Shown here: positions 1 to 10,789 of the stretch, in pieces | Layout: each line of letters opens with the position of its first letter | Position numbering within the stretch: position 1 is the stretch's first letter | Source of the DNA: Bufo bufo | Taxonomy: Eukaryota; Chordata; Amphibia; Anura; Bufonidae | Direction: 5' to 3' | Assembly (NCBI RefSeq): GCF_905171765.1 | Contig: NC_053392.1 | Span: forward strand, 451,458,722-451,522,721 | DNA length: 64,000 nucleotides | Notes under the pieces: model-generated | Databases searched by the model: none | What the model was told of the DNA's origin: nothing | Seen by the model: the letters and a program-made list of their open reading frames with translations, nothing else | Position numbers and translations under genes: made by a program

Positions 1-49
1 TGAGATCCTTCCTTGAGGGATCCTGAAAATGGACTATTGGTGTCAGTTC

Positions 50-175
50 TTAAAGAGGACCTTTCATGGGATTATGGGTTACAAACTGGTGTACTTACCA
101 GATAAGACAGCCCCTAAAGATGCCATCGCTACAGCCAGGGAGAAGGAGACGCCCATTTAGTAACCCGGCCGTCTT
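50..175. mobile_element. Fragment of a TTAA-ended palindromic MITE
   Basis: The left end reads TTAAAGAGGACCTTTCATGG, the same terminus as the complete copies at 199-645, 24402-24874 and 29281-29529. The block ACAGCCAGGGAGAAGGAGAC near position 133 also recurs inside that family. No matching right end is visible, so this is a one-ended remnant. Confidence 0.6.
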
Positions 176-198
176 ACTACCTGTACTGAAACTCTAAA

Positions 199-645
199 TT
201 AAAGTGTACCTTTCATGGGTCCAAATATTGTAAACTAACTATCAGGACATGTAGCGCGGCGCCCAGGGATCTCACTGCACTTACTATTTTTCCTGGGCGC
301 CACTCCGTTCGCCCGCTGTGGCTCCCCGGTATATTCTCCCGCCCTGTATGCTAATTGCTAGCATCAGAGCAATTTGGAGGAGACTGCCCTTTTTCACAAT
401 GGGCGTCACCTTCTCCCTGGCTGTGACGCTCGGGAGAAGGAGATGCCCATTATGAAAAAGGGCAGTCTCCTCCCCATTGCTCTGATGCTAGCAATTAGCA
501 TACAGGGCGGGAGAATATACCGGGGGCCACAGCGGGCGAACAGAGCGGCGCCCAGGAAAAATAGTAAGTGCAGTGAGATCCCTGGGCGCCGCGCTACATA
601 TCCTGATAGTTTACAATATTTGGACCCATTAAAGGTCCTCTTTAA
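199..645. mobile_element. TTAA-ended palindromic MITE, 447 bp
   Basis: TTAA at 199-202 and 642-645 bounds an almost complete inverted repeat: the left arm (ACCTTTCATGGGTCCAAATA) is mirrored by the right arm, and the arms meet near position 422. Both arms carry GGCGCCCAGG and GCTAATTGCTAGCATC. The open frames on both strands here are by-products of the palindrome. The TTAA ends suggest a TTAA-targeting cut-and-paste family, but the parent transposase is not in the window. Confidence 0.8.
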
Positions 646-718
646 CATATCAGGCGCCAAAAGCAACGAGAGACACAATGCCAGGACTAGCTCCTAACTA
701 GCAACTAATACAGCTATG

Positions 719-1196
719 GCTCCTTTCACACTGTGCGGATCCGTCTTGTAGCTGCACAGACGGATCCGCGCGAATAATGCAAACGTTTGTAGCCGTTATA
801 AAACTGATCCATTTGCATTATTCATTCAAAAAAACGTCTAAGTCAAAACGGATTGGTCTTGACTTACATTGAAAGTCAATGGGGGACGGATCCGTTTTCA
901 ATTGCACCATATTGTGTCAGTGAAAAACTGATCCGTCCCCATTGGCTTACATTGTAAGTCTAGACGGATCTGTTAAGCTCCGCATAGTCAGACGGTCACC
1001 TAAACGCTGCAAGCTGCGTTTTAGTGACCGTCTAAAAAACGCAACGGAGACCAAACGCAGCCAAATTGATGCATTCTGAACGGATCCTTATCCATTCAGA
1101 ATGCATTGGGGCTGAACTGATCCGTTTTGCGCCGCTTGTAAGAGCCCTGAAACAGATCTCACAGGTGGACCCAGAAACTCCAGTGTGAAAGTAGCC
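719..1196. mobile_element. PIF/Harbinger-like MITE
   Basis: The left end GGCTCCTTTCACACTGTGCGG and right end CAGTGTGAAAGTAGCC form the terminal inverted repeat shared with the copies at 8151, 37051, 48487 and 62090. The interior is full of the motif ACGGATCCGT and stretches like TTGACTTACATTG. The right flank is TTA; the left flank is not a clear TTA, so the target duplication is eroded. Confidence 0.7.
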
Positions 1197-1580
1197 TTAT
1201 TTAACAGAGAATTGGCCTTGATGGGTTGGATCTGAGTCTGAGGCATTGTGTGTTTAGTCTAGTTTCAACTTACGATGGGTCAGAATAGACCAATGTATAT
1301 TGAAAATACTGTATCCTGAGGCCATTGTATCTTTAGGGATCACTGTAGTTGGTCTCTTTGTACATATGATAACCCCATAATGTGTCATGGACAGACACAC
1401 CAAGCTTGGAGGTCACATTGACTAAGCTTTTCTCAGTGTGGATCCCTCAGTGGTCTAATTGGGTTGTAATTTATTTTATCCCCATTTCTTACTGTATTGT
1501 TTGCACTTTGCATATCTATACGTTCTTTTTGTAATTTTTTGTAATATTTTAAACCCTGTAACGTTTGTATATTAAATCTT
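1197..1580. other. Unassigned, AT-rich, no gene seen
   Basis: I see no open frame, splice-bounded exon, terminal repeat or tandem repeat here. The last 130 bases are T-rich. Confidence 0.5.
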
Positions 1581-1915
1581 AAAGGGGTTTTCTGAGATTT
1601 TTATACTAATGACCTAACCTCAGCATGAATGAGTATCTGATCGGTGGGGGTCCGACACCCAGGACCCTCGCTGATCAGCTGTTTGAGAAGTCCTTTTCTC
1701 TGCTTTTCCTCGGCCGAGTGACAACACTTTCATGTGTCACATGGCCTAGGAGCAGCTCAGCCCCATAGAAGTGAATGCAACTGAGTGCGATACCAAGCTC
1801 AGCCGCTATACAATGGATAGCGCTGCGCTTGGTGAGCTGTGAGAAGGCAGCGGCGCTCACAGGAGTTCTGATAGTTGCCCTAAATGAGCCCCCACCCGCT
1901 AAGTACACTTTGCTT
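1581..1915. repeat. Interspersed repeat carrying GATCGGTGGGGGTCCGACAC
   Basis: The segment starts AAGGGGTTTTCTGAGATTTT and carries a GATCGGTGGGGGTCCGAC block followed by CTGATCAGCTGTTTGAGAAG. Related wording occurs at 34650-34900 and in the palindromic element at 56708-57088, so it is a repetitive unit, probably one arm of a palindromic MITE. Confidence 0.5.
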
Positions 1916-1989
1916 TGTTACCTAGTAGGCTAGAGTGCAGGGTCGGGTATTTTGGTGTCCTAGGCAGTTAAGGCAAAGTACGCCCCCTT

Positions 1990-2440
1990 AGGGCTGTTTC
2001 ACACGAGCGGATGCCGTGCGTGACATCCGCTCCGTGAAAGAGTGCCAAGACCCGATGCAGACTGCAGAAGCACGGAGAATTAACATGACTGATAATGCTC
2101 CGTGCCTCTCTGTGATCTCTTTACTACGAAATCACAGTGACTACGAAATATTTTTTTTCTCAAAGTTTAAATTTATTTTTACACTATTTAGACACAAAAA
2201 CATTTGTGTGTGTGGTATCGTTGTAATCGTACTGACCCAAAGAATGAAGGGCACAGGTCAGTTTTGCCGCAAACAGAACTCCATGGAAACAAAACCCATA
2301 AAACGGTGGAGGAATTGCGTTTTTTTCCAATTCCACACCATTTGAATGTACAATGCTACAGATTTGCCACATACAAATCAATGACAGTAGATCCACAGCA
2401 TTTTAGTCAAGTACGGACCTCTCCTGAAGCGATTATCTGA
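1990..2440. repeat. One-ended MITE start followed by an R1-type repeat fragment
   Basis: TTAGGGCTGTTTCACACGAG at 1989 resembles the Harbinger-like MITE ends of this window, but no right end is found. From about 2155 the text (GGTATCGTTGTAATCGTACTGACCC, ACGGTGGAGGAATTGC) matches 58350-58455, a piece of the abundant R1 repeat. Confidence 0.45.
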
Positions 2441-2763
2441 GAGTTTTGAAGATTTTCATGGGAGCAGACAGCTGATAAAAGAAAGAAAAAAGCTTCACTC
2501 TCCTGCCAAAAGTCCACTCTGTACCAGTGCTGTGATCCTGCCCCCAGTCGGACCAGAAGTGGTGATGTGACATCCATCGTTCATGTGAGCTCTAAACCAA
2601 TCACTAGCCTCAATGGTCATGTGCTATTCAATCACACGTTACCACTGAGCTGTCACATAAATGACAGATGTAACGTCATCACTTCCAATCTGACGGGGAC
2701 CGGATTCACAAGGTTGGAATGGAGGGATCTTAGGTGAGTAAAGATTTTTTTCTTTGTTTATAA
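2441..2763. other. Unassigned, no gene seen
   Basis: Unique-looking sequence with two loosely inverted blocks (GTGATGTGACATCCATCG and ACAGATGTAACGTCATCAC). This may be an old palindromic element. No supported coding potential. Confidence 0.4.
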
Positions 2764-3080
2764 GGGCTCATGCACACGAACGTATTTTCTTTCCGTGTCC
2801 GTTCCGTTTTTTATTTTTTATATATATATTTTTTTATTTCGATGGGTCCGCAAAAAAAACTGAAGTTACTCCGTGTGCATTCGGTTTCCGTATTTCCGTT
2901 CTTTAAGAAAATAGAACATATCCTATTATTATCCGCATTACGGACAAGGATAGTACTGTTCTATTAGGGGCCAGCTGTTTAGTTCCTCAAAATACGGAAT
3001 GCACATGGATGTCATCTGTATTTTTTACGGATCTGTTTTTTTGCGGACCGCAAAATACATACGGTCGTGTGCATGAGCCC
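2764..3080. mobile_element. Short TIR element (GGGCTCATGCACACGAACG)
   Basis: The left end GGGCTCATGCACACGAACG is mirrored by CGTGTGCATGAGCCC at 3066-3080. The inner sequence has inverted stretches around the words TCCGTTTTT and CCGCAAAA. Left flank is TAA and right flank CAA, so a 3-bp TWA-type duplication has mutated or is absent. A Harbinger-like MITE is the best guess. Confidence 0.65.
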
Positions 3081-3514
3081 CAAGTCTGTCTTGTCGCCTG
3101 AAGATTTTCACAAAAGGGATTGGCCAAGACTTTTTTTCTAAATGTCCTTGCACCTGTATGCCCTGCACCAATGGGTTCACATGCACCATTGCAGCTGATC
3201 ACTGGCCTCATTACTCAGCAGTAAAATACCGCTCAGGACACATCACCATTGAGCCCAGTCATTGACTGATGCTCAGCGTTTAAAGTTTTAAATTGATCTC
3301 AAACCTACTACATTAATGCAGTAACAGCATCAACCCTACATTTGCCCATGTCAGAAGAAAATATGCCCTCTGCCTTTGTAAAAACAAAAATCCATAGAAA
3401 AATATCTGAATGTTTTTACACACATGTACACTTTGAGTTACACGCAATATACTTTTACATACACATAGGGTCACTCATAGCAGCACATCCTATAAACGGA
3501 GGCGCATTTAATAC
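3081..3514. other. Unassigned, no gene seen
   Basis: No coding region, terminal repeat or clear hairpin was recognised. Confidence 0.4.
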
Positions 3515-3572
3515 AGACATACACACGCACACAGACACGCTTTTATACAGACATACATACATACATACATAC
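3515..3572. repeat. CA/CATA simple repeat
   Basis: Imperfect runs of ACACGCACACAGACACGC followed by five CATA units. Confidence 0.85.
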
Positions 3573-3739
3573 ACAAGGTCGACTCGCCACCAATGGATCA
3601 TAGCAGCCTCAGTGGAGGACCATAGCTGGCAGTCTGCTGCAGTGGGCTTTGAAGTGGGGAGGTGACTCTGGTGCCACTGCCAGTAACACTTCCTGTCCCC
3701 CATATCCGTTAGTGTATGTGCCATTGGAAGCAACGAATG

Positions 3740-3995
3740 TGAGGCACCAGGGCCTGTTTGTGGGGAGAGCATGAGGTGTTGGGGGAGCAGAAGGAGCAGT
3801 GAGGCACCTGGGATGGGGTGGAGGGACAGAGGGGACAGTGAGGCACCTGGGATGGGGTGGAGGGACAGACTGGACAGTGAGGCACCTGCGGCAGGGGTGA
3901 AGCAAATGGGACAGTGAGGCACGCTTGGGGAGCGGAGCAGAAGGGACAGTGAGGCTCCTGGGTCAGGGGGGACCAGAGGGGCAGTGTGAGGCTAT
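3740..3995. repeat. Minisatellite, unit about 39 bp
   Basis: About six degenerate units share GGGACAGTGAGGCACCTGGG followed by ATGGGGTGGAGGGACAG. The two central units (about 3805-3885) are the closest to each other. On the minus strand the unit is open, so the neighbouring LINE frame reads straight into it, giving a proline- and cysteine-rich tail that is not part of any real protein. Confidence 0.85.
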
Positions 3996-4990
3996 TCCAT
4001 GCATCCACTACTCTCTCAGTAAAGTAATACTTCCTGATATTACTTTTAAACCTTTGCCCCTCTAATTTAAAACTATGTCCTCTTGTAGCAGTTTTTCTTC
4101 TTTTAAATATTCTCTCCTCTTTTACCTTGTTGATTCCCTTTATGTATTTAAAAGTTTCTATCATATCCCCTCTGTCTCGTCTTTCTTCCAAGCTATACAT
4201 GTTAAGGTCCTTTAATCTTTCCTGGTAAGTTTTATCCTGCAATCCATGTACCAGTTTAGTAGCTCTTCTCTGAACTCTCTCCAAAGTATCAATATCCTTC
4301 TGGAGATATGGTCTCCAGTACTGAGCACAATACTCCAAATGAGGTCTCACTAGTGCTCTGTAGAGCGGCATGAGCACCTCCCTCTTTCTACTGGTAATTC
4401 CTCTCCCTATACACCCAAGCATTCTGCTAGCATTTCCTGCTGCTCTATGACATTGTCTGCCTACCTTTAAGTCTTCTGAAATAATGACCCCTAAATCCCT
4501 TTCCTCAGATACTGAGGTTAGGACTGTATCACTGATTTTATATTCTGCTCTTGGGTTTTTACGCCCCAGGTGCATTATCTTGCACTTATCAACATAAAAT
4601 TTTAGTTGCCAGATTTTTGACCATTCCTCTAGTTTTCCTAAATCCTTTTCCATTTGGTGTATCCCTCCAGGAACATCAACCCGGTTACAAATCTTTGTGT
4701 CATCAGCAAAAAGACACACCTTACCATCGAGGCCTTCTGCAATTTAGCTGATAAAGATATTAAACAATATGGGTCCCAGAACAGATTCCTGAGGTACCCC
4801 ACTGGTAACAATACCATGGTCTGAATATACTCCATTGACTACAACCCTCTGTTGTCTGTCCCTCAGCCACAGCCTAATCCATTCAACAATATGGGAGTCC
4901 AAGCACAAAGACTGCAATTTATTGATAAACCTTCTATGTGGGACAGTACCAAAAGCCTTACTAAAGTCTAGATGAGCGATGTCTACTGCA
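3990..4990 (-). pseudogene. CR1-like LINE reverse transcriptase fragment
   Basis: The minus strand encodes the central and C-terminal part of a non-LTR retrotransposon reverse transcriptase. From the 4990 side it reads KAFGTVPHRRFINKLQ, then SGVPQESVLGPILFNIFIS, a break near 4745 where the frame is lost, the catalytic box FADDTKI near 4705, KCKIMHLGRKNP, EERDLGVIISEDLK, RALVRPHLEYCAQYW, LERVQRRATKLVHGLQ and finally VVDAWNSL. This series is typical of CR1-type LINEs. The endonuclease and first RT motifs are missing (5' truncation near 4990). The 3' end runs into the minisatellite at about 3990 with no clear 3' tail. Confidence 0.85.
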
Positions 4991-5580
4991 CCTCCGCAGT
5001 CTCAGCCCCAGCTGTGCTTCTATTGCCAGTACTGATGTTGGGCACTCTGGTCTGCCAAATAATAATCTGCCTGTGCAGCGTTCTTGTCCTTCTCAGCAGT
5101 GGGGATTAAATCTGTCAGAAGCACAGCTGGGGCTTAGTAGCGAACGCTGCCAGGCACATTTTTTCCAATTGCACCCCTAGCACTTTGCTGTCATGTGGCA
5201 CCCTAGGCAGTCGCCTATCCCCACCTACCCTTTGTCACTGCCTTCTAGTGTGTTAGAGGCTTGCTTATTGTATGCTACAATGCAGTTAGTGCCTGTGAGT
5301 GCTTGTGCGTTTGTAACCAGGGTAAGCCGTACTGATGGCTGGCAGCAGCATTGTGCGTGCACATGTTTAGGGATTGTTTAACTCCTTTTGGAGCAAAATG
5401 CAGTAGGTGGGTATGAAAGAGAGCATGGAAGTGGAGTTCCCCCTTAGTCACATCCAGTGTCATGGGTGCAGTGAATGCCACAGTGTCCCTCGTGGTCTGT
5501 CGTTTTGATTGTGTTTGTGATATTTTCAGCATATGAGCCAAAGATTTCAACAGACTACGATTTAAAATAAAATACATATA
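4991..5580. other. Unassigned, no gene seen
   Basis: Two similar phrases (CAGCCCCAGCTGTGCTTCTA near 5004 and the inverse AGAAGCACAGCTGGGGCTTA near 5117) form a loose inverted repeat, perhaps an old MITE. Nothing else is supported. Confidence 0.4.
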
Positions 5581-5581
5581 T

Positions 5582-5975
5582 AATTATGGTCGTGGCTACG
5601 GATACTGGGGCTGGCGTGACGGTGCCAAGGAATAGACCTATCCGTGCTGCTGACTAACTAAAAGGCCTGGATTGTGCCCATAGCCAGAACGTGGGTAGCC
5701 TATAAGGGGGCATACCCTGAGGAAGCCCGTAAAAAGGGGAGGGATGGTGGGGCACGGAGTGACGCCAGCGCTGAGAGTCTGTGGGAGAGGAGCCTATAAA
5801 GCCTCCGCCCCTCCCACAATAACAGGCTGAAATCAGCCTTGACAATTATGGTCGTGGCTACGGATACTGGGGCTGGCGTGACGGTGCCAAGGAATAGACC
5901 TATCCAAGCTGCTGACTAACTAAAAGGCCTGGATTGTGCCCATAGCCGCGAACGTGGGTAGCCTATAGGGGACAA
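5582..5975 (-). repeat. Split direct repeats at the 3' side of a Ngaro-like element
   Basis: A block of about 125 bp, beginning AATTATGGTCGTGGCTACGG, occurs at 5582-5705 and again at 5844-5968, with CAAGGAATAGACCTATCC and TAACTAAAAGGCCTGGATTG in both. Direct repeats just downstream of a tyrosine recombinase gene (minus strand) match the split direct repeats of Ngaro-type DIRS elements. The spacer between them holds CTCCCACAATAACAGGCTG. Confidence 0.7.
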
Positions 5976-6023
5976 AAAATCAAGCAGGGTAGATTTTAGG
6001 ATTTTATTGAATAGGTACAAGGT

Positions 6024-6790
6024 TTACAAAACGAGGTTACGAAAAGCTTCTGAAATTTCCTGGTGTGGATTGGGAATGTACCTGGTGAAGCAAGATGATT
6101 CCCAACGACCCATTTTACGGATGATATGACTGGGTACATTGTGATTGGACGCCGCGGAGGCGGCCCCGATTCGAAAGGAGTGTCCTGATATGGTTTTGGG
6201 GTCAAGACCTAGGCCTGAAACTAATAGACGGATGTGGGATACGAACTGTGCTGTCGTGAGGGGCTTGGATTTGAAAGTCAATAGCGGGCTATCTGGGGAG
6301 GAATTTGCCAAGGAACTTATTAATTTATTGAAAACCTGGACGGCGCACCACTTATTGAAGGATTTTAAATATTTTACTTGGACATGTGATGTTTTGGTTG
6401 AAGGTAGTTGCAAGATGAAAATCGTGATTCCAGGCTAGCTGGCTCTTAGTTGAGCCCTTGGATCTGGGAGAGAAACCTGTGAATTCTCCTGGTCGCAGGA
6501 AACCGTAAAAGCCTAAATACATGGCCGCCTGGATAACCGTGCTGTGTTGGAGCCCAAAGGGGTTGCTGTTTAGGGAATTGGAGAGCTTCCTAAACAGTTC
6601 CCCTGAAACTGATTGTCTGCTTGGAGTGCTGGGTTGGCAACTTTTTTGAATCCCCCTAAGAATTGCCTTGATTGCGGGGGACTATCAGGATTTTTTTAAG
6701 GTAGAGTAGTATTGCACCCCTGCCATGTATAATCTGATGGAATTATAGCCGAGTTTAAGGTGTTGGTGACAGTAAGCCAAAAACGCCATT
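6024..6790 (-). pseudogene. Tyrosine recombinase of a Ngaro-like retrotransposon
   Basis: On the minus strand the sequence encodes an N-terminal core-binding part (AFLAYCHQHLKLGYNSIRLY, then AGVQYYSTL), a stop and frame break near 6690, then MYLGFYGFLRPGEF, where the arginine fits the first catalytic Arg, and an intact C-terminal half from about 6413 with GHSFRIGAASAASNH (the HxxR pair), RKMGRWESSCFTRYI (the tyrosine) and a natural stop. This is a DIRS/Ngaro-type integrase, which joins a circular DNA intermediate to the genome, unlike the DDE integrases of LTR elements. The preceding stretch (6800-7085) is the end of its RNase H region. Confidence 0.8.
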
Positions 6791-6799
6791 AAATAAGTG

Positions 6800-7085
6800 A
6801 TCTTCTCTGTGCCTCTCCTTGGGTGGAGAAGAGAACATTTTTTAAAGCCGTTCCAACCGGTCTTGTAATTTCTGGCTGTGTTGGCAGACAGTGATCTTTG
6901 TACGATGGATTTGGCGGATGAAATGAATTGTGCTTATCCATGCGTAGGTTATTGAACTCTGGAGGGGATAGTCCTGCTGGCTCCGCCTCTGGCATGACCT
7001 GAAAGAAATGTTGGAAATTGAAGCGTGACAGTGCATCAGCGACTGAATTCTGGACACCCTGGACATGTCTACATGATATCTGTAA
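6800..7085 (-). pseudogene. RNase H end of the Ngaro-like polyprotein
   Basis: The minus strand reads ISCRHVQGVQNSVADALSRF followed by PEAEPAGL, the usual close of the RNase H domain in DIRS/Ngaro-type polyproteins (H-x-x-G-x-x-N-x-x-ADALSR). It lies directly before the recombinase. A Harbinger-like MITE remnant begins at 7086, so the RT and gag parts are missing. Confidence 0.75.
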
Positions 7086-7303
7086 AATAGGGGACGGATC
7101 CGTTTTCACTTACACAATCTGGCACAATAGAAAACTGATCCGTCCTCCATTGACTTTCCCTGGTGTGCAAGACGAATCCGTCTTGGCTATATTAAAGATA
7201 ATACAAATGGATCCGTTCTGAAAGGATGCAGACGGCTGTATTATCTGAACGGATCCGTCCATGACGGATCCACACAAAATGCGAGTGTGAAAGTAGCCTT
7301 TAT
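7086..7303. mobile_element. Right half of a Harbinger-like MITE
   Basis: GGACGGATCCGTTTTCACTT near 7092 and the right end GCGAGTGTGAAAGTAGCC near 7282-7299 belong to the GGCTACTTTCACACT family. The left end is not seen, so this copy is truncated where it meets the Ngaro-like relic. Confidence 0.65.
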
Positions 7304-7599
7304 TATGTATTATTTATTGTTCAATATACAGGTGAAACTAGAAAAATTAGAATATCATGCAAAAGTTCATTTATTTCAGTAATGCAACTTAAAAGATGAA
7401 ACTAACATATGAGATAGACTCATTACATGCAAAGCGAGATATCTCAAGCCTGTATTTGTTATAATTTGGATGATTATGGCTTATAGCTTATGAAACCCCA
7501 AAGTCACAATCTCAGAAAATTTTAATATTACATGAAATCAATAAAAAAAGGATGTTAAATAGAAAAATGTAGGACCTCTGAAAAGTATTATCATGCATA

Positions 7600-8147
7600 T
7601 GTACTCAGTACTTGGTTTGGGCCCCTTTTGCATAAATTACTGCCTCAATGCGGCTTGGCATGGATGCCATCAGCCTATGGCACTGCTGAGGTGTTATGGT
7701 AGACCAGGATGCTTCAATAGCAGCCTTCAACTCTTCTGCATTGTTCGGTCTCATGTCTCATCTTTCTCTTGGCAATGCCCCATAGATTCTTTATGGGGTT
7801 CAGGACAGGCGAGTTTGCTGGCCAGGTTTTGAACCAGGTTTGAACCAGGTTTTGGTACTTTTGGCAGTGTGGGCAGGTGCCAAGTCCTGCTGGAAAATGA
7901 AGTCACCATCACCATAAAGCTCCTGGTACACGGCTGCATTGACTCTGGACTTAATGAAGCACAGTGGACCAACACCAGCAGGTGACACAGACTGTGGAAA
8001 CGTCACACTGGACTTCAAGCATCTTGCATAGTGTCTCCTCTCCATGCTTCCTCTAGACTCTGGGTCCTTGGTTTCCAAATGAGATGCAAAAGTTGCTCTC
8101 ATCAGAAAAGAGGACTTTGGACCGGTTCTTTTTTTCCTTAGCCCAGG
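7600..8147 (-). pseudogene. Tc1-like transposase, C-terminal part
   Basis: The minus strand carries transposase text up to the MITE insertion point: KKRTGPKSSFLMRATFASHL, then SPAGVGPLCFIKSRVNAAVY and FIFQQDLAPAHTAKSTKTWF, where QQD holds the second catalytic aspartate. The region that should carry [11 protein letters not shown] is damaged (frame lost near 7810). The N-terminal part continues on the far side of the MITE at 9462-9687. The gene is dead. Confidence 0.8.
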
Positions 8148-8150
8148 TAA

Positions 8151-9458
8151 GGCTACTTTCACACTTGCGTTCGGGGTTCCGCTTGTAAGTTCCATTTGAA
8201 GGCTCTCACAAGCGGCCCCGAACGGATCCGTACAGCCCTAATGCATTCTGAGTGGACGTGGATCCGATCAGTATGCATCAGTTTGGCACCGTTTGGCCTC
8301 CGTTCCGCTCAGCAGGTGGACACCCGAACGCAGCTTGCAGCGTTTTGGTGTCCGCCTGGCCGTGCAGAGCCAAACGGATCCGTCCTGACTTACAATGCAA
8401 GTCAATGGGGACGGATCCGTTTGACGTTGACACAATATGGTGCAATTGCAAACGGATCCGTCCCCCATTGACTTTCAATGTAAAGTCAGGAGTCCCTATT
8501 AATATACCATCAGATCGGAGTTTTCTCCAATCCGGTGGTATATTTTAACTTGAAGCGTCCCCATCACCATGGGAACGCCTCTGTTAGAATATACCATCGG
8601 ATTTGAGTTAGATCGTGAAAGTCAGATCCGACAGTATATTCTAACACAGAGGCGTTCCCATGGTGATGGGGACGCTTCAAGTTAGAATATACTAAAAGAA
8701 CTGTGTAATAACTGCCCCCTGCTGCCTGGCAGGTGCTGCCAGGCAGCAGGGGGCAAACCCCCCACCCCCCCCCCTGTATTTAACTCATTGGTGGCCAGTG
8801 CGGCCGCCCCCCCCTAATTAAAATGACCGACCCCCCCATCATTGGTGGCAGCGGAGAGTTCCGATCGGAGTCCCAGTTTAATCGCTGGGACTCCGATCGG
8901 TAACCAGCCGGCCTCCCCTCCCTTGTATTTAACTCGTTGGTGGCCAGTGCGGCCGCCCCCCCTTCCCCCCTAATTAAAATGACCGACCCCCCCATCATTA
9001 GTTGCAGCGGAGAGTTCCGATCGGAGTCCCAGTTTAATCGCTGGGACTCCGATCGGTAACCATGGCAACCAGGACGCTACTGCAGTCCTGGCTGCCATGG
9101 TTACCACCAATGAGTTAAATACAGGGGAGGGAGGGTGGGCCGGCCGCACTGGCCACCAATGAGTTAAATACAGGGGGGGGGGTCTGCCCCCTGCTGCCTG
9201 GCAGCACCTGCCAGGCAGCAGGGGGCAGTCATGTACACAGTTCTTTTAGTATATTCTAACTTGAAGCGTCCCCATCACCATGGGAACGCCTCTGTGTTAG
9301 AATATACTGTCGGATCTGAGTTTTCACGAAGTGAAAAATCAGATCTAGTTATGCAGACTGATCCGTTCTGAACGGATGCAAGCGTTTGCATTATAGGAGT
9401 GGATCCGTCTGTACAGACACCAGACGGATCCGCTCCTAATGCAAGTGTAAAAGTAGCC
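8151..9458. mobile_element. Large Harbinger-like MITE with a long internal palindrome
   Basis: The ends are GGCTACTTTCACACTTGCG and GCAAGTGTAAAAGTAGCC. A TAA at 8148-8150 is repeated at 9459-9461, the 3-bp TWA duplication expected of PIF/Harbinger. Inside lies a further inverted repeat centred near 9000 whose arms include TTGAAGCGTCCCCATCACCA, GCTGCCTGGCAGGTGCTGCC and the CATTGGTGGC module found in other elements here. No transposase is encoded. Confidence 0.85.
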
Positions 9459-9461
9459 TAA

Positions 9462-9687
9462 GACGCTTCTGACGTTGTTTGTTGTTCAGGAGAAGCTTGA
9501 CAAGAGGAATACGACATTTGAAGCCCATGTCCAGGATCCATCTGTGTGTGGTGGCTCTTGATGCACTAACTCCAGCCTCAGTCCACTCCTTGGGAAAGTC
9601 CCCAACACTCTTCAATGGCCTTTTCCTGACAATCCTCTCCAGGCTGTGGTCATCCCTGCGGCTTCCTGCTGAACCAGACTGAGACAA
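9462..9687 (-). pseudogene. Tc1-like transposase, N-terminal part
   Basis: Minus-strand text LERIVRKRPLKSVGDFPKEW and AGVSASRATTHRWILDMGFK followed by CRIPLVKLLLNNKQRQKRL is the DNA-binding half of a Tc1-like transposase. It was joined to 7600-8147 before the MITE inserted at TAA. Confidence 0.8.
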
Positions 9688-9982
9688 TTTAAAGGCTCAG
9701 GAACCCTTTGTAGGTGTTATGGATTAATTAGCTGACTAGAGTGTGACACTTTGAGCCTAAAATATTGAACCTTTTCACAATATTCAAATTTTCTGAGATT
9801 GTGAATTTGTGGTTTTCATAAGCTGTAAGCCATAATCATCCAAATGATAACAAATACAGGCTTGAAATATCTCGCTTTGCATGTAATGAGTCTATCTCAT
9901 ATGTTAGTTTCAACTTTTGATTTGCTTTACTGAAATAAATGAACTTTTGCACAATATAAATTTTTTTCCAGTTTCACCTGTA

Positions 9983-10439
9983 TGTTTATTGAAAGTCTGT
10001 TCATTACAGTAAAACTTCAAAACATAGAGGGTGGGGAAACTCTTTACATGAGTCCAATTTCCAGATTATTTTATGTTATGTAATACAGCATTAGAGACAA
10101 AACAAACTGCAAAAAAAAACTAAAATAAAGGCTATATAAGTTGCAAAAAAAAAAAAAAAAGGAAGACGGAGGAAAGGGAAAATAGTAGTAAAAAGTGAGG
10201 GAGAAATAAGAAGTCTAGTAGAAAAGAAAATATTATGATCCATCACTACACAGTACATCAGATAGAAGCAAGTAAATTACCATTCAAAGGACAGCTCCAC
10301 CAAATATGTAACATAGTACCTAGAGCTGCCAACACCCAGCATAAACTGAAGGAAACGGTGCAATTTGACAGGTGATTTATACCAGTGAGTATATACTTTA
10401 TCTATTTTATAGCGGATTTCTTGAATATGATTAGAAACA
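9983..10439. other. Unassigned, no gene seen
   Basis: AT-rich text with an A-run near 10146-10160. No terminal repeats or coding region recognised. Confidence 0.4.
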
Positions 10440-10617
10440 GAGGGGAAGATTTATCAAACTACTGTAAAGTGGAACTGGCTTAGTTGCCCATAGCAACCAA
10501 TCGAATTCCACCATTCATTTTTCGCAGCTCCTTTAGAAAATGTAAGGTGGAATCTGATTGGTTGCTATGGGCAATTAAACAAGTTCTACTTTACACCAGT
10601 TTGATAAATCTCCCTCA
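10440..10617. mobile_element. Short palindromic MITE, about 178 bp
   Basis: GAAGATTTATCAAACTACTG at 10446 is mirrored by CAGTTTGATAAATCTCCCTC at 10598. The inner arms GTTGCCCATAGCAACCAATC and GATTGGTTGCTATGGGCAA are almost perfect. The whole is a hairpin with a loop near 10530. Confidence 0.8.
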
Positions 10618-10789
10618 AAGTTTGAGAGCGAATAAGAGATTTAGTCCATTGTTCCTGAGAAAGTGTGCATCTCAGTTCCCTCTCCCAAGGGACAATGAAA
10701 TATGGCTTAGAGTCCCCGGTCTCCTCCTGAAGCAACGTTTTATAACTAAGAGAGAGAGAGTGAGTGGGCAACGACTAGTGTAGAGTGAA

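Larger units (their letters stand above)
7329..9980 (-). mobile_element. Tc1-like transposon split by a Harbinger-like MITE
   Basis: TA dinucleotides at 7327-7328 and 9981-9982 flank the terminal repeats CAGGTGAAACTAGAAAAATT and AGTTTCACCTG. Without the nested MITE (8151-9458) the element is about 1.34 kb, normal for Tc1. The subterminal words CTCATATGTTAGTTTCA and TTGCATGTAATGAGTC are mirrored at both ends. Confidence 0.85.

Noticed and set aside
374..697. Open frames on both strands inside the palindrome at 199-645
   Set aside because: Mirror-image readings of inverted arms without protein-like features.
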